In this document: in pieces, positions 25,652-34,612 of the stretch
Position numbering within the stretch: the stretch's first letter is position 1
Layout of the letters: each line of letters opens with the position of its first letter
NCBI GenBank assembly: GCA_035497315.1
Contig: DATJDU010000079.1
Span: 1-64,000, forward strand
Origin: Andeanibacterium sp035497315
GTDB taxonomy: Bacteria > Pseudomonadota > Alphaproteobacteria > Sphingomonadales > Sphingomonadaceae
Length of the DNA: 64,000 nucleotides
Direction of reading: 5' to 3'
Translations under genes and position numbers: made by a program
The notes under the pieces: model-generated
Database searches by the model: none
The model's input: the letters and a program-made list of their open reading frames with translations, nothing else
Told to the model about the DNA's origin: nothing

Positions 25652-26413
25652 ATGACACTCCAGCTTCACCAGTTCCCCTGCCTGTCCGATAATTACGGCT
25701 TCCTGCTGCACGATCCCGCCAGCGGGGAAACCGTATGCATCGATACGCCCGATGCGGAGGCCTATCTGCGCGAAGCAGCGGCGAAGGGCTGGAGCATCAC
25801 CCAGATCTGGAACACCCACTGGCACCCCGATCATGCGGGTGGGAACGAGGCGATCAAAGCGGCGACCGGCTGCACCGTCACCGCTCCGGTGGGCGATGCA
25901 GGCAAGATCGCGGGCGTGGACCGCACGGTCGATCAGGGCGACACGGTCGACCTGGGTGAGTTCACTGGGAATGTAATCAATGTCGGCGGTCATACGATGG
26001 GCCATGTCGCCTATCACCTGCCGGCAGCCGGGATCGCCTTTGTGGGCGATTCGCTCTTCGCGCTGGGCTGTGGACGGATGTTCGAAGGAACCCCGCCACA
26101 ATTCTGGGCCAGCCTCTCACGCCTCAAGGCATTGCCTCCCGAGACGCAAATCTATTGCGCGCATGAATATACCGCATCGAACGCGAAATTCGCGCTCCAT
26201 GCCGACCCCTACAATATGGCGCTGGCCGATTATGCCCGCGAGGTGGAGGAGAAGCGTGCGCTGGGTGAGCCGACCGTGCCCACGGTGCTGGCGCGCGAGC
26301 TGGCGGCCAATCCCTTCCTCCGGGCCGATACGGCGGAAATGAAGGCCCGCTGGGGCGGGAACGAGCCTGCCGAGACCTTCGCCGCACTAAGGGCGGCGAA
26401 GGATTCGTTCTGA
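25652..26413 (+). CDS. gloB: Hydroxyacylglutathione hydrolase (glyoxalase II)
   Basis: 253 residues of the metallo-beta-lactamase fold. Metal motif THWHPDH (55-61), then GGHTMGHVAYHL (His), VGDSLFALGCGRMFEG and CAHEYTASNAKFA. The C-terminal glutathione-binding part is typical (LAANPFLRAD). It hydrolyses S-lactoylglutathione in methylglyoxal detoxification. Monocistronic, convergent with the next gene. Confidence 0.95.
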   Translation: MTLQLHQFPCLSDNYGFLLHDPASGETVCIDTPDAEAYLREAAAKGWSITQIWNTHWHPDHAGGNEAIKAATGCTVTAPVGDAGKIAGVDRTVDQGDTVDLGEFTGNVINVGGHTMGHVAYHLPAAGIAFVGDSLFALGCGRMFEGTPPQFWASLSRLKALPPETQIYCAHEYTASNAKFALHADPYNMALADYAREVEEKRALGEPTVPTVLARELAANPFLRADTAEMKARWGGNEPAETFAALRAAKDSF

Positions 26414-26437
26414 CGGGAACCGCCCCACCCGACCCAC

Positions 26438-27046
26438 TCAGTAAGCCGCGGTGAAACGCGCCCGACTGTGCTTGTGCTGCTCCAGTTCGTCGACCATGGC
26501 GATGGCATAATCGGCAAAGCTGATCTTGCTCTCCCCATTGGCGTCGGAGACCAGTTCGTCACCGCCAAGGCGGAACGTGCCGAGGCGCGGGCCTTCGAAG
26601 ATATTCATCGCGGGCGAGAAGAAGGTCCAGTCGACCTCGGTCTCCTTGCGGATGTCATTGAGGAAGTGGATCGCCGGAAGAACGAAGGGCTTGATGTTCT
26701 CGGGGAAGTGCGGGGAATCATAGAGCATCACCCCGTCCGTTCCCTTGAGGCTGGCCGCGCCGCCGGTGATGAGCAAGCGATTGACGCCCGCCTTTTTCAC
26801 GGCGGAAAGCAGCGTTTCGGCCGAGACGTCGAAATGGATCGCACTGATCACGGCGTCGACGCCCTTAATCGCTTCGGCCAGCGCGCCCGGGTCGGTCGCA
26901 TCGCCGGCCACGGCCGTCACGCCTTCTGCCGTCGCAATGCCCTCAGGCTTGCGCGCCAAGGCCAGAACGGTGTGGCCGCGCGATACCAGTTCCTTCACGA
27001 TCTCCGAACCCGCGCGCCCACTGGCGCCAAGAACCGCTACATGCAT
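26438..27046 (-). CDS. NAD(P)-binding epimerase/reductase-like protein (NmrA/YwnB type)
   Basis: 202 residues from the ATG at 27046, preferred over 27052 because GGGAG lies 8 nt upstream. The Rossmann motif VAVLGASGRAGSEIVKEL (3-20) starts the protein, with VTAVAGDATDPGALAEAI and LLITGGAASLKGTDG, and a C-terminal FADYAIAMVDELEQ. It is an atypical short-chain reductase fold that may bind NAD(P)H. Substrate unknown; no operon partners. Confidence 0.78.
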   Translation of the reverse strand: MHVAVLGASGRAGSEIVKELVSRGHTVLALARKPEGIATAEGVTAVAGDATDPGALAEAIKGVDAVISAIHFDVSAETLLSAVKKAGVNRLLITGGAASLKGTDGVMLYDSPHFPENIKPFVLPAIHFLNDIRKETEVDWTFFSPAMNIFEGPRLGTFRLGGDELVSDANGESKISFADYAIAMVDELEQHKHSRARFTAAY

Positions 27047-27126
27047 CACCATATCTCCCAGATTGTTGCCAAGCTCATCACTGCATCAGCTGACGGCTAC
27101 GCCGCAAGCCGAATGCGCCGCATAAA

Positions 27127-27154
27127 CGAAAACCCCCGCCGAAGCGGGGGTTGA
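27127..27154 (-). terminator. Terminator of the F0 ATP synthase operon
   Basis: AACCCCCGC and GCGGGGGTT form a 9-bp stem around a CGAA/TTCG-type loop, with T residues on the minus strand. It begins 25 nt after the atpF stop. Confidence 0.85.
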
Positions 27155-27178
27155 ACGTTTGAGATATGACGAACCGGA

Positions 27179-27760
27179 TCAGAGCCCGGAAATTGCCTGA
27201 TCGACCAGCTTCCTGTCCGCCTCGGCATCGTGGCCCTTGGCGATCAGGCCGCGGGCAGCCGTTGTGGCAGCGTTGGCAGCGCGGGCGCGAAGCTCGTCCA
27301 CTGCACCACGCTGGGCAGCGGCGATCTTGTCTTCCGCCATCTGCTTGCGACGCTTGATGACGGCCTCGGTATCCGCCTCTGCTTTGGCGACAATTGCTTC
27401 GGCCTCATGCCTTGCATAGTCGATCATGGCCGCCACGTCTTTTTCAGCGCCAGCGATCTTGTCGGCATATTCCTTGCGCAGGGCTTCAGCTTCGGCACGC
27501 AAGGCCTTTGCGTCGTCCAGTTGCTGACGAATCTCGGCAATCTTCTTGTCGAGGCCGCCCATGAGCGTCGCCGGCACCTTTTTCCACACCAGGATAAGGA
27601 TGAAGGCGAGCATGGACAGGCCAACCCAGCCCGCCGGGGCAATGCCCAGCGCACTTGGTTCGGCATGATGGGTTTCGCCAGCGGGCATCTCGGTCATTTC
27701 GACGAGATGCTCGTTATGGTTCATCTCGAGCTCGGGCACAGCGGAGGGAGTATCAGCCAT
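27179..27760 (-). CDS. atpF: F0F1 ATP synthase subunit b
   Basis: 193 residues: a polar N-terminus (about 1-40), a single membrane helix (PAGWVGLSMLAFILILVWKK, about 42-61), then a long charged coiled coil (EIRQQLDDAKALRAEAEALR on). It forms the peripheral stalk with b'. It overlaps the b' gene by 8 nt and is the last gene of the F0 operon; the F1 genes are outside the window, as usual for alphaproteobacteria. Confidence 0.93.
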   Translation of the reverse strand: MADTPSAVPELEMNHNEHLVEMTEMPAGETHHAEPSALGIAPAGWVGLSMLAFILILVWKKVPATLMGGLDKKIAEIRQQLDDAKALRAEAEALRKEYADKIAGAEKDVAAMIDYARHEAEAIVAKAEADTEAVIKRRKQMAEDKIAAAQRGAVDELRARAANAATTAARGLIAKGHDAEADRKLVDQAISGL

Positions 27761-28247
27761 GAGTCAGCGCCTCCTTCACGGCGGACCTTGCGGCAGCGGC
27801 AGTGACCTTCACCCCCGCTATGCGGGACACGATATCCTGCGCCGCTTCGGCCGCGACACCGTCGATCTCGGCCAGCGCGCCGGTGCGCGCCTCGTCGATC
27901 TCGGCATCGGCATCGGCAATCTTCTTGTCGAGCCGCTTCTGGGCAGCGGAAAGCTTCTTTTCGGAAGCGGCCGCTGCCTCGGCTTTAGCCTTGGCAATGA
28001 GCGCCTGGGCCTGAGCGCGGTTGGCGTTCTCGCGTTCGCGCCAGGCAAGCTCTTCCTCGTCAGCCTTGGCGCGCGCTTCTTCGGCGGCGGCAAGATCGCT
28101 GGCGATCTGCTTGTCGCGCATGGCAACGGTGTCCATCACCTTGGGCACCATGCCGCGCCCGATCACGAGGAAGACTAGCCCGAAGACGACCAGCAACCAG
28201 AAGACCTGGCTGGAGTAGGTTTCAGCGAGCTGTGCTATCTGGGGCAT
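27753..28247 (-). CDS. atpG: F0F1 ATP synthase subunit b' (second b-type subunit)
   Basis: 164 residues. The N-terminal membrane helix is SQVFWLLVVFGLVFLVIGRG (13-32), followed by an uninterrupted Ala/Glu/Lys coiled coil (SDLAAAEEARAKADEEELAW). The presence of both b and b' gives a heterodimeric stator as in many alphaproteobacteria, cyanobacteria and chloroplasts. Also called atpF' or atpX. Sits between atpE and atpF. Confidence 0.92.
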   Translation of the reverse strand: MPQIAQLAETYSSQVFWLLVVFGLVFLVIGRGMVPKVMDTVAMRDKQIASDLAAAEEARAKADEEELAWRERENANRAQAQALIAKAKAEAAAASEKKLSAAQKRLDKKIADADAEIDEARTGALAEIDGVAAEAAQDIVSRIAGVKVTAAAARSAVKEALTHG

Positions 28248-28330
28248 CGATCAGATCCGATGTGTCAGCGCGTAAACACGCCCGGCGCGACCGGAACAAG
28301 TCCGGCCAGCACACAGGCAATCGGAATTCG

Positions 28331-28558
28331 TCAGGCGACGAAGATCAGGATCATCGCCACGACGAAGGCGAGCAGACCGAGAAGTTCCGCGGCCGCGAAG
28401 CCGATGAACAGGCGGCCCTGCTGGCCGTCGGCAGCGCCGGGATTGCGCAGCGCGCTTTCGAGGAACGAACCGAAGACGTTACCCACGCCGATGGCGGCCA
28501 TGCCGGCACCGATAGCCGCGAGACCGGCGCCGATCAGCTTTGCAGCCTGAGGATCCAT
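28331..28558 (-). CDS. atpE: F0F1 ATP synthase subunit c
   Basis: 75 residues from the ATG at 28558 (MDPQAAKLIGAGLAAIGAGM). Two hydrophobic helices flank the polar loop ALRNPGAADGQQGR. The ion-binding carboxylate is Glu58 in FAAAELLGLLAF, with no Na+-type Gln/Ser-Thr signature, so it is proton-coupled. It forms the rotary ring. Confidence 0.96.
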   Translation of the reverse strand: MDPQAAKLIGAGLAAIGAGMAAIGVGNVFGSFLESALRNPGAADGQQGRLFIGFAAAELLGLLAFVVAMILIFVA

Positions 28559-28604
28559 TTGAAAACTCCTTTTCCTTAGAATTCTGTTAGTTAGTTCGGG
28601 TTCT

Positions 28605-29402
28605 TTAGTGAAGATTCTCGGCATCATTGATGTAGAGCGATGCCAGCAGCGCGAAGACGTAGGCCTGAATGCCGGCCACCAGAATCTCCAGCGCGCAGAT
28701 CGCAACCATCAACGCAAAGCTCAGGATCGAGACCACCGGGCCGATACCGCTGGATGCGGCATTGATCCCGTCGATCACGAAGCTCGAAAGCACTTCCAGC
28801 AGCACGTGGCCAGCCATCATCGCGACGAAAAGTCGCAGACCCAGGCTGAAGGGCCGCACCATGAAGCTGACCAGCTCGATGAGGAAGATCATCGGGATCA
28901 TCGGCAGCGGCGTGCCGTGCGGCACAAACAGCGAGAAGAAGTGCAGCTTGTGCTTCCAGAAACCCACCACCAGCACGATCAGGAAAGACATGATCGCCAG
29001 AACGCCGGTTACCGTGAAGTGACTGGTGGACGTGAATGCGTGAACCCCGACCAGACCCAAGGGCAGCGGAAGCAGGCCCAGCAGGTTGGCGAAGAGAATG
29101 AACATGAAGATCGAAAAGATATACGGAACGTACTTCTTTCCGGCCGGGCCGACGTTGGCGGACAGCAGATTGTCGATGAAACCGGTAAAGCTCTCGACAG
29201 CCATCTGCCAGCGGCCGGGCACAAGCTCGCGCTTCATGCCACCAGCCACGAAGATCCACAGCGCAACGGCGGCAATTGCCATCCACAGCGCGCTGTTGGT
29301 GAAGGCAATGTTGTAACCTGCCAGCTCCCAGTGCTGCGTACCGAACATGGGTTCGATAGCGAACTGGTGCATCGGGTCGACCTTGGCTTCTTCGCCTGCC
29401 AC
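28605..29402 (-). CDS. atpB: F0F1 ATP synthase subunit a
   Basis: 265 residues, five to six membrane helices. Conserved FVPHGTPLPMIPMIFLIELV, and the essential stator Arg in PFSLGLRLFVAMMAGHVLLE, plus LEILVAGIQAYVFALLASLY at the C-terminus. It supplies the proton half-channels against the c-ring. 46 nt upstream of atpE. Confidence 0.96.
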   Translation of the reverse strand: MAGEEAKVDPMHQFAIEPMFGTQHWELAGYNIAFTNSALWMAIAAVALWIFVAGGMKRELVPGRWQMAVESFTGFIDNLLSANVGPAGKKYVPYIFSIFMFILFANLLGLLPLPLGLVGVHAFTSTSHFTVTGVLAIMSFLIVLVVGFWKHKLHFFSLFVPHGTPLPMIPMIFLIELVSFMVRPFSLGLRLFVAMMAGHVLLEVLSSFVIDGINAASSGIGPVVSILSFALMVAICALEILVAGIQAYVFALLASLYINDAENLH

Positions 29403-29456
29403 TCTAGCGTCCCTGTGCCAATGAACGGCAGCGCCCTTCCTCCCCCATGCTCGGGA

Positions 29457-29774
29457 TCAGTCAGGACGCTGGTTCGAAATCCGAATAATGTTCCTGAAGG
29501 CAACGATAATTCCGAAGAACATCATCACCAACAGACCCCAGGGCAGAGTTCCCGCGAACCGGTCGAATACCCAACCGATCAGCGCTCCACCACCGATCCC
29601 CCCCAGCAAATCCGCCAGCACCCGGTTACCTGTGCGGTAATTCGCATCGGCACCTTGCACTTGCGGCTTGTTGCGCTGCTCTTCCCGCTCGCGTGCGGCC
29701 TTCAGCCGCTCATCGAGCGCGTCGATTCGCGCATCTTCGCCGATAGGGTCTCGGGCAGTCTCGTCCTCACTCAT
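29457..29774 (-). CDS. atpI: ATP synthase accessory protein AtpI/AtpZ
   Basis: 105 residues. A charged N-terminal half (DALDERLKAAREREEQRNKP) precedes two hydrophobic segments (VLADLLGGIGGGALIGWVFD and LPWGLLVMMFFGIIVAFRNI). This matches the AtpZ/AtpI family that helps assemble the c-ring or carries Mg2+. First gene of the F0 operon, 54 nt before atpB. Confidence 0.88.
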   Translation of the reverse strand: MSEDETARDPIGEDARIDALDERLKAAREREEQRNKPQVQGADANYRTGNRVLADLLGGIGGGALIGWVFDRFAGTLPWGLLVMMFFGIIVAFRNIIRISNQRPD

Positions 29775-29890
29775 ACTGCCTTCCTAATAAGGAGATGCAG
29801 CACAAGCAAATCCGCCCCTGCCGAGGGCGCCGCCCCCTTAGGCGGGGGGTATTCGCAAGTCAACCGCAAGCCGCGCCTCAAGCGGGCATG

Positions 29891-29927
29891 AAAAAGGCCT
29901 TCCCGCGAAACTCGCGCAGGAAGGCCT
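29891..29927 (-). terminator. Terminator of the ydbH-ynbE-ydbL operon
   Basis: AGGCCTTCC and GGAAGGCCT (9-bp arms, 29895-29903 and 29919-29927) flank a loop with its own CGCG pairing; TTTTT follows on the minus strand. It lies 23 nt after the ydbL stop. Confidence 0.85.
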
Positions 29928-29949
29928 GATAAGTGCCGGATTTCCGCCC

Positions 29950-30345
29950 TTACGGGCAGCGCGCGTCGCGCTGGGGCAGTTCACCGGCCGAACGGGTTTT
30001 CCATGTCCCGTCGGGAGCCTGGTATTTTTCGCCCGGCGCAGTGTCGCGGATGTTCTTGCAGCCGGCACCGAAGGCGAACTCCTCCACCGACACGCTCGCA
30101 CCCTGCGCGCCCTGCGTATAGACGGCCTTGCGCTTGATATTGAGATCCTTGACCATCTTGTCGACGTCAGCCGGCACGGAGCCGACCGTGCCCAGATAAC
30201 CATCCATCTTCTCGCCCACCTGGCCCGAACTGCGCGCTGCCTGATAGGCAGGATCGCGCTGCGCGGCAGCTGGAGCGGCGACAAGGGCCATCGCGGCAAA
30301 AGCCGCGGCCAAGTGGAAGAATGTATGAGCCGGTTTCTTCATCAT
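29950..30345 (-). CDS. ydbL: YdbL-family (DUF1318) periplasmic protein
   Basis: About 131 residues from the ATG at 30345. A signal peptide (MMKKPAHTFFHLAAAFAAMA, cleaved near AAAQ) precedes RDPAYQAARSSGQVGEKMDG-YLG and VKDLNIKRKAVYTQ, the DUF1318 pattern. The C-terminal extension AGCKNIRDTAPGEKYQAPDG has two Cys (with the final RCP) that may form a disulfide. It follows ynbE and ydbH, the same order as E. coli ydbH-ynbE-ydbL, where YdbL acts as a chaperone-like partner. Confidence 0.85.
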   Translation of the reverse strand: MMKKPAHTFFHLAAAFAAMALVAAPAAAQRDPAYQAARSSGQVGEKMDGYLGTVGSVPADVDKMVKDLNIKRKAVYTQGAQGASVSVEEFAFGAGCKNIRDTAPGEKYQAPDGTWKTRSAGELPQRDARCP

Positions 30346-30359
30346 ATCGCCTGCCACTT

Positions 30360-30617
30360 TCAGAAAATTCCCTGATTCTGCTCGATCGTTTCCTGCACCT
30401 GGTTCTCGATCTTGTAGAGAACCTCCTGCTTGATGTTGATGTTGAGCTCGATCACGATCTTGTCCTCAGGGGCCTTGATCGTGATGCAGCCTCCCAGAGC
30501 GATCAACCCCGGCACCAGCATCAGCACTTTGGCCTTCCCGACGAGTCCCTTGCTAAGTGTCTCCATGGGCACCTTATGCGCCGGGCCTTTCGGGAAGGTC
30601 AATTTCGGGGATGTCAT
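30360..30617 (-). CDS. ynbE: YnbE-like outer-membrane lipoprotein
   Basis: 85 residues. The lipobox IALGGC (Cys44) gives a mature part of about 42 residues, CITIKAPEDKIVIELNINIK, that is one amphipathic beta-strand pair plus helix. The ATG at 30617 overlaps the ydbH stop (ATGA), supporting this start despite a long leader; an internal ATG at 30566 is possible. YnbE is the outer-membrane lipoprotein partner of YdbH. Only 14 nt separate it from the start of ydbL. Confidence 0.83.
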   Translation of the reverse strand: MTSPKLTFPKGPAHKVPMETLSKGLVGKAKVLMLVPGLIALGGCITIKAPEDKIVIELNINIKQEVLYKIENQVQETIEQNQGIF

Positions 30618-33600
30618 GGCACTTGCTCACTTTCTGGGGGCTGAATGCCGGATTCATCATCCGGAAGGTCTGTCGCCTCCGGCACAGGAGGCTTGAGCGT
30701 AGGATTTTCGATTATCATGCCGTTCCCGTCGATCAGGCCAAGATCGCGCGGATCGCGAGCCAGGGCGGGATCATACATCGACTTGAAGCTGCCAATGAGC
30801 TGGTAGAACGGCGCGTGGATGTTCACATTGAAGCGGATCGGCAATTTGGCGATCTGCCGGGTGACGATGTTCTTTGACGTTCCATCGCCCTGCCGAATTC
30901 CGTCGAAGCGCACCCTGGTGACGATCTCTCCGGTAAGCGAGCCTTCCAGTGCGATCTCCATCTGCCGGTAATCAAGCGACTTAAGCGCCTCGAAGGCGTA
31001 GTTGGCGAAGGGATTCATGTCCTCATAGGTCAACTTCCCGACATAGGAGACATTACCCCCAGGCGGGCGAGAACTGAGGGCCCCGCCTTCGATCCGGCCA
31101 CCATTTTCGTCAAATACCAGAGGAACCCGACCGTCGAAGGTGCCGGTGGCCGAGATATTGGCAAGGGCCATTCGCTCAACAAACTGGGCCGCGTCCACTC
31201 CTTCAAGCTGAAGCACGAAGCGTCGCTCTTCTGGCTCCGCCATGCGGATCATCGCCGGTTCCAGCACTAGCGCCCCGCCGATAAAGGGCCAGCGTCCGCC
31301 ATTGATGACCATGGTGTGATTATCGCGAATCTCGTAGCGTAGCTCGCCACTCTCAACCTCGATACCGGGGTTGAACGACCGGATCTGGAGCCGCTGATCA
31401 GGCGCAGTGACCATGCCGAGGAGATCGGTAAAGGTGATCGTACCCGAAACGCCCTGCACCGGGCCAAAGGCTGCGGCAAAGTCGAAGTCCCGGGTCGAGA
31501 AGCTGCCGCTGCTCGTGATTGTTTCCGGCGTCCAGTCGATCCGTCCCTTGCCCGTTACCGTCCCGTTCGCATTGGCGACAAGGCCCAGGGCAAGCCCGGT
31601 CAGCGTGTCGGGCTGCATGTCCTGATCGAAGACGATGCCAGGTATATCGAGATCGGCGTAACCGACGCCGGCAGAAAGATCGTGCACGATATCCGCCACC
31701 GCCACGCTGCGATCGCTCTTCGGTTCGCGCAGCACGGCATTCGCCGTGACGCGGTTATCCACGAGCGACAGCGTGGCATCGCGCGCCACCAGCGGCTCGA
31801 ACCTGCCCGGCGCCTGTCGGTCCACCAGTCGGAAAGCACCATCGGTGAGGTCCAGCCGGCCATTGGCGAAACGCCAATTGCCAGAGGCATCCAACAGGTC
31901 CAGCGGCACGGCGAACAGCTTGGCATCGGTGCCGGAGAAACTGCCCGCGATCTCATCCGCAATGCGCGCGTCGATCTGACTCAGGCGGAAACGCGTGGGG
32001 GCATCGGCCCCGCCCATGGTTACATCCACATCATGCGCCACAAGCGTGCCCGGCCAGGCGAAGCCAACCGCGCCGGATTTGAGGTGTAGCGGCGTGGCAC
32101 CCATCGTGCCCGACAGGTCGAGTGACGGCGCACCCGCTGCGACGCGCAGGCCGCGCCCATCACTGCGGACAATGGCACTGCCCGTGGGCGGGCAGAGTTG
32201 GAGCGTGCGCCCCTCAAGCGTCAGGCTGGCGAGCGCGAGGTGCTCAAATCCTATCGTCGCACAACCGCGCCACAGCGTAAGCCCCTGCTTTGGCGACCAA
32301 TTGCCGTCAAAGGGAACCACCAGCCCTTGTGCCGATCCGCCGGGAATCGCACCACTGGCCAGCGCACGACCGGTGAACACCACTGCGCCACTGGATTCTT
32401 GCACCACGGTGAGGTCCGGCAGTTCCAGGCTCCCTCCCCCTGCGCTATAGCGCGCCATGCGCATCTTGAGTTCCGCTGCGCCTCGCCCGCCCCGGCTTTC
32501 CATGCGGCCGTTGATCTGCGGCAACCCGGCACCGCCAGTGGTAAAATTGCCCGAAAAACGCGGCGCACCGCCCTCGCTGCTACCTGCAAGCTGGAAGCGG
32601 GACAGCGCCAGCAATATCGTTCCACTCGATCCGCGCAGTCGTGCTTGCGGCATGACGAGGCTTAGCATGTCGCCAGTCTTGCGCAGAGTGATCTCAGTCG
32701 AAAGATCGCTATCGCGCCCTTCCCTCGCCAGCGCGCTGCGAATCTGGGTGAGCATGGGGCCAAGCAAGGTACCGTCCGCCGATTTTGCTGCATCACCCAG
32801 CGCGATATCGAGCGCCTGGCCCGGACGCAGCCCCGTCCCCTCGACATTCGCCTGCACTTCCACCCGCGACAAGCCGTCCCGCGTACGTGCCGAGCCTTCC
32901 AGTGCAAGCGAATCGAGCGCTAGCTGCGGCGTTCGAACGCCACCGAAGCCCAGATCATATTGCGCAGTCAGCGAATTCTTGCGCCAGGTGAATTTGCTAG
33001 CGCCATCTAGGCCGTCGAGCCGGTTTTCGCCCAGCGCGAAGCTCTTGCCTGCGAGCCTGGCTTCGCCTTCCACCCCGTCGAGCGTACGGTCTACCCGTGT
33101 CGTCAGTTCAACCGCCAGATCGCGCAGCCCGGCACCATTGCCGGGGCAATCGAGCGCGCTCAGCCGCAAGGGGCCGGAAAACCCCGGCCGCTCCGCGTCG
33201 ATCGAAATCTTGCCAAACAGCGTTGCCTTGCTGGCAGTGCAGCCTTCTGCTTCCAGAATCGGGGCATTGGCGGCAAGGATACCGGCAAATCCACCACGCA
33301 GATTACCCCGGCCCTGTGCCTTCACACCGACAGGGCCGTAATCGCTTTCCAGCAGGGCGCGGCCGTCCACCAGATCCAGATCAAGGTCGGGAAAACTGAA
33401 GGGCTCTTTCGAATCCTGCTCGAACAGCAGCTTGTCGAGCGCGCCGAAGCTGAGTTTCCCATCGCGATAACTGCCAAAAAGGCGCGGACGCACCACCTTG
33501 ACCTTGCCGAGCTGCACGAAGGGGAAGCGTGGTTCCAGCGTGACCTCCACCCGTTCGATGGTGAGGTCCGGCCGAGCGGGATCACCCACTACGATATCGG

Positions 33601-33835
33601 TGAGAATCTGTTGCTGCGGGCCGATCGATTCGATCTTGTAAGTAGCCGTCACCCCCAGCTTTTCGAGCTGTCCGGTGATGATATCGTCAGCTAGGCGTTC
33701 ACGCGATGTCCACACGACGATGCCCGCCGTGGCGAGCAATATCGCCAGCACGCCCGCAATGCGCCGCCCGGTCCTGCGGCGGCGCGGAGCTGGCGCCTCA
33801 GCCTCTTCGGCCAATTCCTCGTTCTGCTCCGCCAT
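30614..33835 (-). CDS. ydbH: YdbH-family AsmA-like intermembrane phospholipid transporter
   Basis: 1073 residues from the ATG at 33835 (MAEQNEELAEEAEAPAPRRR). A short cytoplasmic segment and one membrane anchor (IAGVLAILLATAGIVVWTS) are followed by a long repetitive beta-rich periplasmic part typical of RBG/AsmA-like bridge proteins. The C-terminal domain has NHTMVINGGRWPFIGGALVL and GRVPLVFDENGGRIEGG, matching the dicarboxylate/YdbH domain. In E. coli YdbH, YhdP and TamB share glycerophospholipid delivery to the outer membrane. Divergent from radC with an 80-nt gap. Confidence 0.88.
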   Translation of the reverse strand: MAEQNEELAEEAEAPAPRRRRTGRRIAGVLAILLATAGIVVWTSRERLADDIITGQLEKLGVTATYKIESIGPQQQILTDIVVGDPARPDLTIERVEVTLEPRFPFVQLGKVKVVRPRLFGSYRDGKLSFGALDKLLFEQDSKEPFSFPDLDLDLVDGRALLESDYGPVGVKAQGRGNLRGGFAGILAANAPILEAEGCTASKATLFGKISIDAERPGFSGPLRLSALDCPGNGAGLRDLAVELTTRVDRTLDGVEGEARLAGKSFALGENRLDGLDGASKFTWRKNSLTAQYDLGFGGVRTPQLALDSLALEGSARTRDGLSRVEVQANVEGTGLRPGQALDIALGDAAKSADGTLLGPMLTQIRSALAREGRDSDLSTEITLRKTGDMLSLVMPQARLRGSSGTILLALSRFQLAGSSEGGAPRFSGNFTTGGAGLPQINGRMESRGGRGAAELKMRMARYSAGGGSLELPDLTVVQESSGAVVFTGRALASGAIPGGSAQGLVVPFDGNWSPKQGLTLWRGCATIGFEHLALASLTLEGRTLQLCPPTGSAIVRSDGRGLRVAAGAPSLDLSGTMGATPLHLKSGAVGFAWPGTLVAHDVDVTMGGADAPTRFRLSQIDARIADEIAGSFSGTDAKLFAVPLDLLDASGNWRFANGRLDLTDGAFRLVDRQAPGRFEPLVARDATLSLVDNRVTANAVLREPKSDRSVAVADIVHDLSAGVGYADLDIPGIVFDQDMQPDTLTGLALGLVANANGTVTGKGRIDWTPETITSSGSFSTRDFDFAAAFGPVQGVSGTITFTDLLGMVTAPDQRLQIRSFNPGIEVESGELRYEIRDNHTMVINGGRWPFIGGALVLEPAMIRMAEPEERRFVLQLEGVDAAQFVERMALANISATGTFDGRVPLVFDENGGRIEGGALSSRPPGGNVSYVGKLTYEDMNPFANYAFEALKSLDYRQMEIALEGSLTGEIVTRVRFDGIRQGDGTSKNIVTRQIAKLPIRFNVNIHAPFYQLIGSFKSMYDPALARDPRDLGLIDGNGMIIENPTLKPPVPEATDLPDDESGIQPPESEQVP

Positions 33836-33915
33836 CGTCCCCACACTTGCGCGCAAGCACGGCTAAAGGCAATGCACTGCACGCGGGATGAACGCCTCAA
33901 AGGGGGATATGGCGG

Positions 33916-34608
33916 TTGGCCGGGGATAGCGAGACGAGTGAAGATGCCGCCGGACACCGCGCCCGCCTGCGCCAGCGCTTGCTGGAAGGCGGGGACGATG
34001 CGCTGGCCGATCACGAGGTGATCGAATATCTGCTGATGACTGCCCGTCCCCGGATCGACACCAAGCCGATAGCAAAATCGCTCATTCGCCGATTCGGCTC
34101 GCTTGCCGCAGTGCTCAATGCCGATGCGCGAGTGCTGGCCGAACATCCCCAGATGGGCGAGACCTCCGCCGCCGCGCTCAAGATCGTCGCCCTCGCCGCC
34201 CGTCGCCTTGCCCGCCAGCAGATGCGCGAGCAGCCGGTGCTGGGCAGCTGGCAGGCGCTGATCGATTATCTGAGGATCGACATGGCGCATCTGACGGTGG
34301 AGCGTGTGCGCGTGCTCTATCTCAACACCCAGAACATGCTGATCCTGGACGAGCATGTGGGTGACGGTTCGATCGACGAAGCGGCGATCCACCCGCGCGA
34401 AGTGATCCGCCGCGCGCTGGATATCGGTGCGACCGCGCTGATCCTGGTGCACAACCACCCCTCGGGCTCGCCCGAGCCCAGCCGCGCCGACATCCAGATC
34501 ACCAACCGCATCGCGGAGGCCGGACGCCTATTGGGGATCGTGGTCCACGATCATGTGATCATCGGGCGCGAGGGGCATGTCTCGCTTAAGGCCAAGGGGC
34601 TCATCTGA
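33916..34608 (+). CDS. radC: RadC/YeeS-family JAMM-domain protein
   Basis: 230 residues from a TTG at 33916 (AGGGGG lies 8-9 nt upstream; the nearby ATG at 33909 is out of frame and stops after six codons). An N-terminal helix-hairpin-helix-like region (about 15-100) precedes an MPN+ domain with ILVHNHPSGSPEPSRADIQI (His179, His181, Asp192). Despite its name, RadC has no proven repair role. Convergent with the next gene, 4 nt apart. Confidence 0.88.
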   Translation: MAGDSETSEDAAGHRARLRQRLLEGGDDALADHEVIEYLLMTARPRIDTKPIAKSLIRRFGSLAAVLNADARVLAEHPQMGETSAAALKIVALAARRLARQQMREQPVLGSWQALIDYLRIDMAHLTVERVRVLYLNTQNMLILDEHVGDGSIDEAAIHPREVIRRALDIGATALILVHNHPSGSPEPSRADIQITNRIAEAGRLLGIVVHDHVIIGREGHVSLKAKGLI

Positions 34609-34612
34609 AAGA

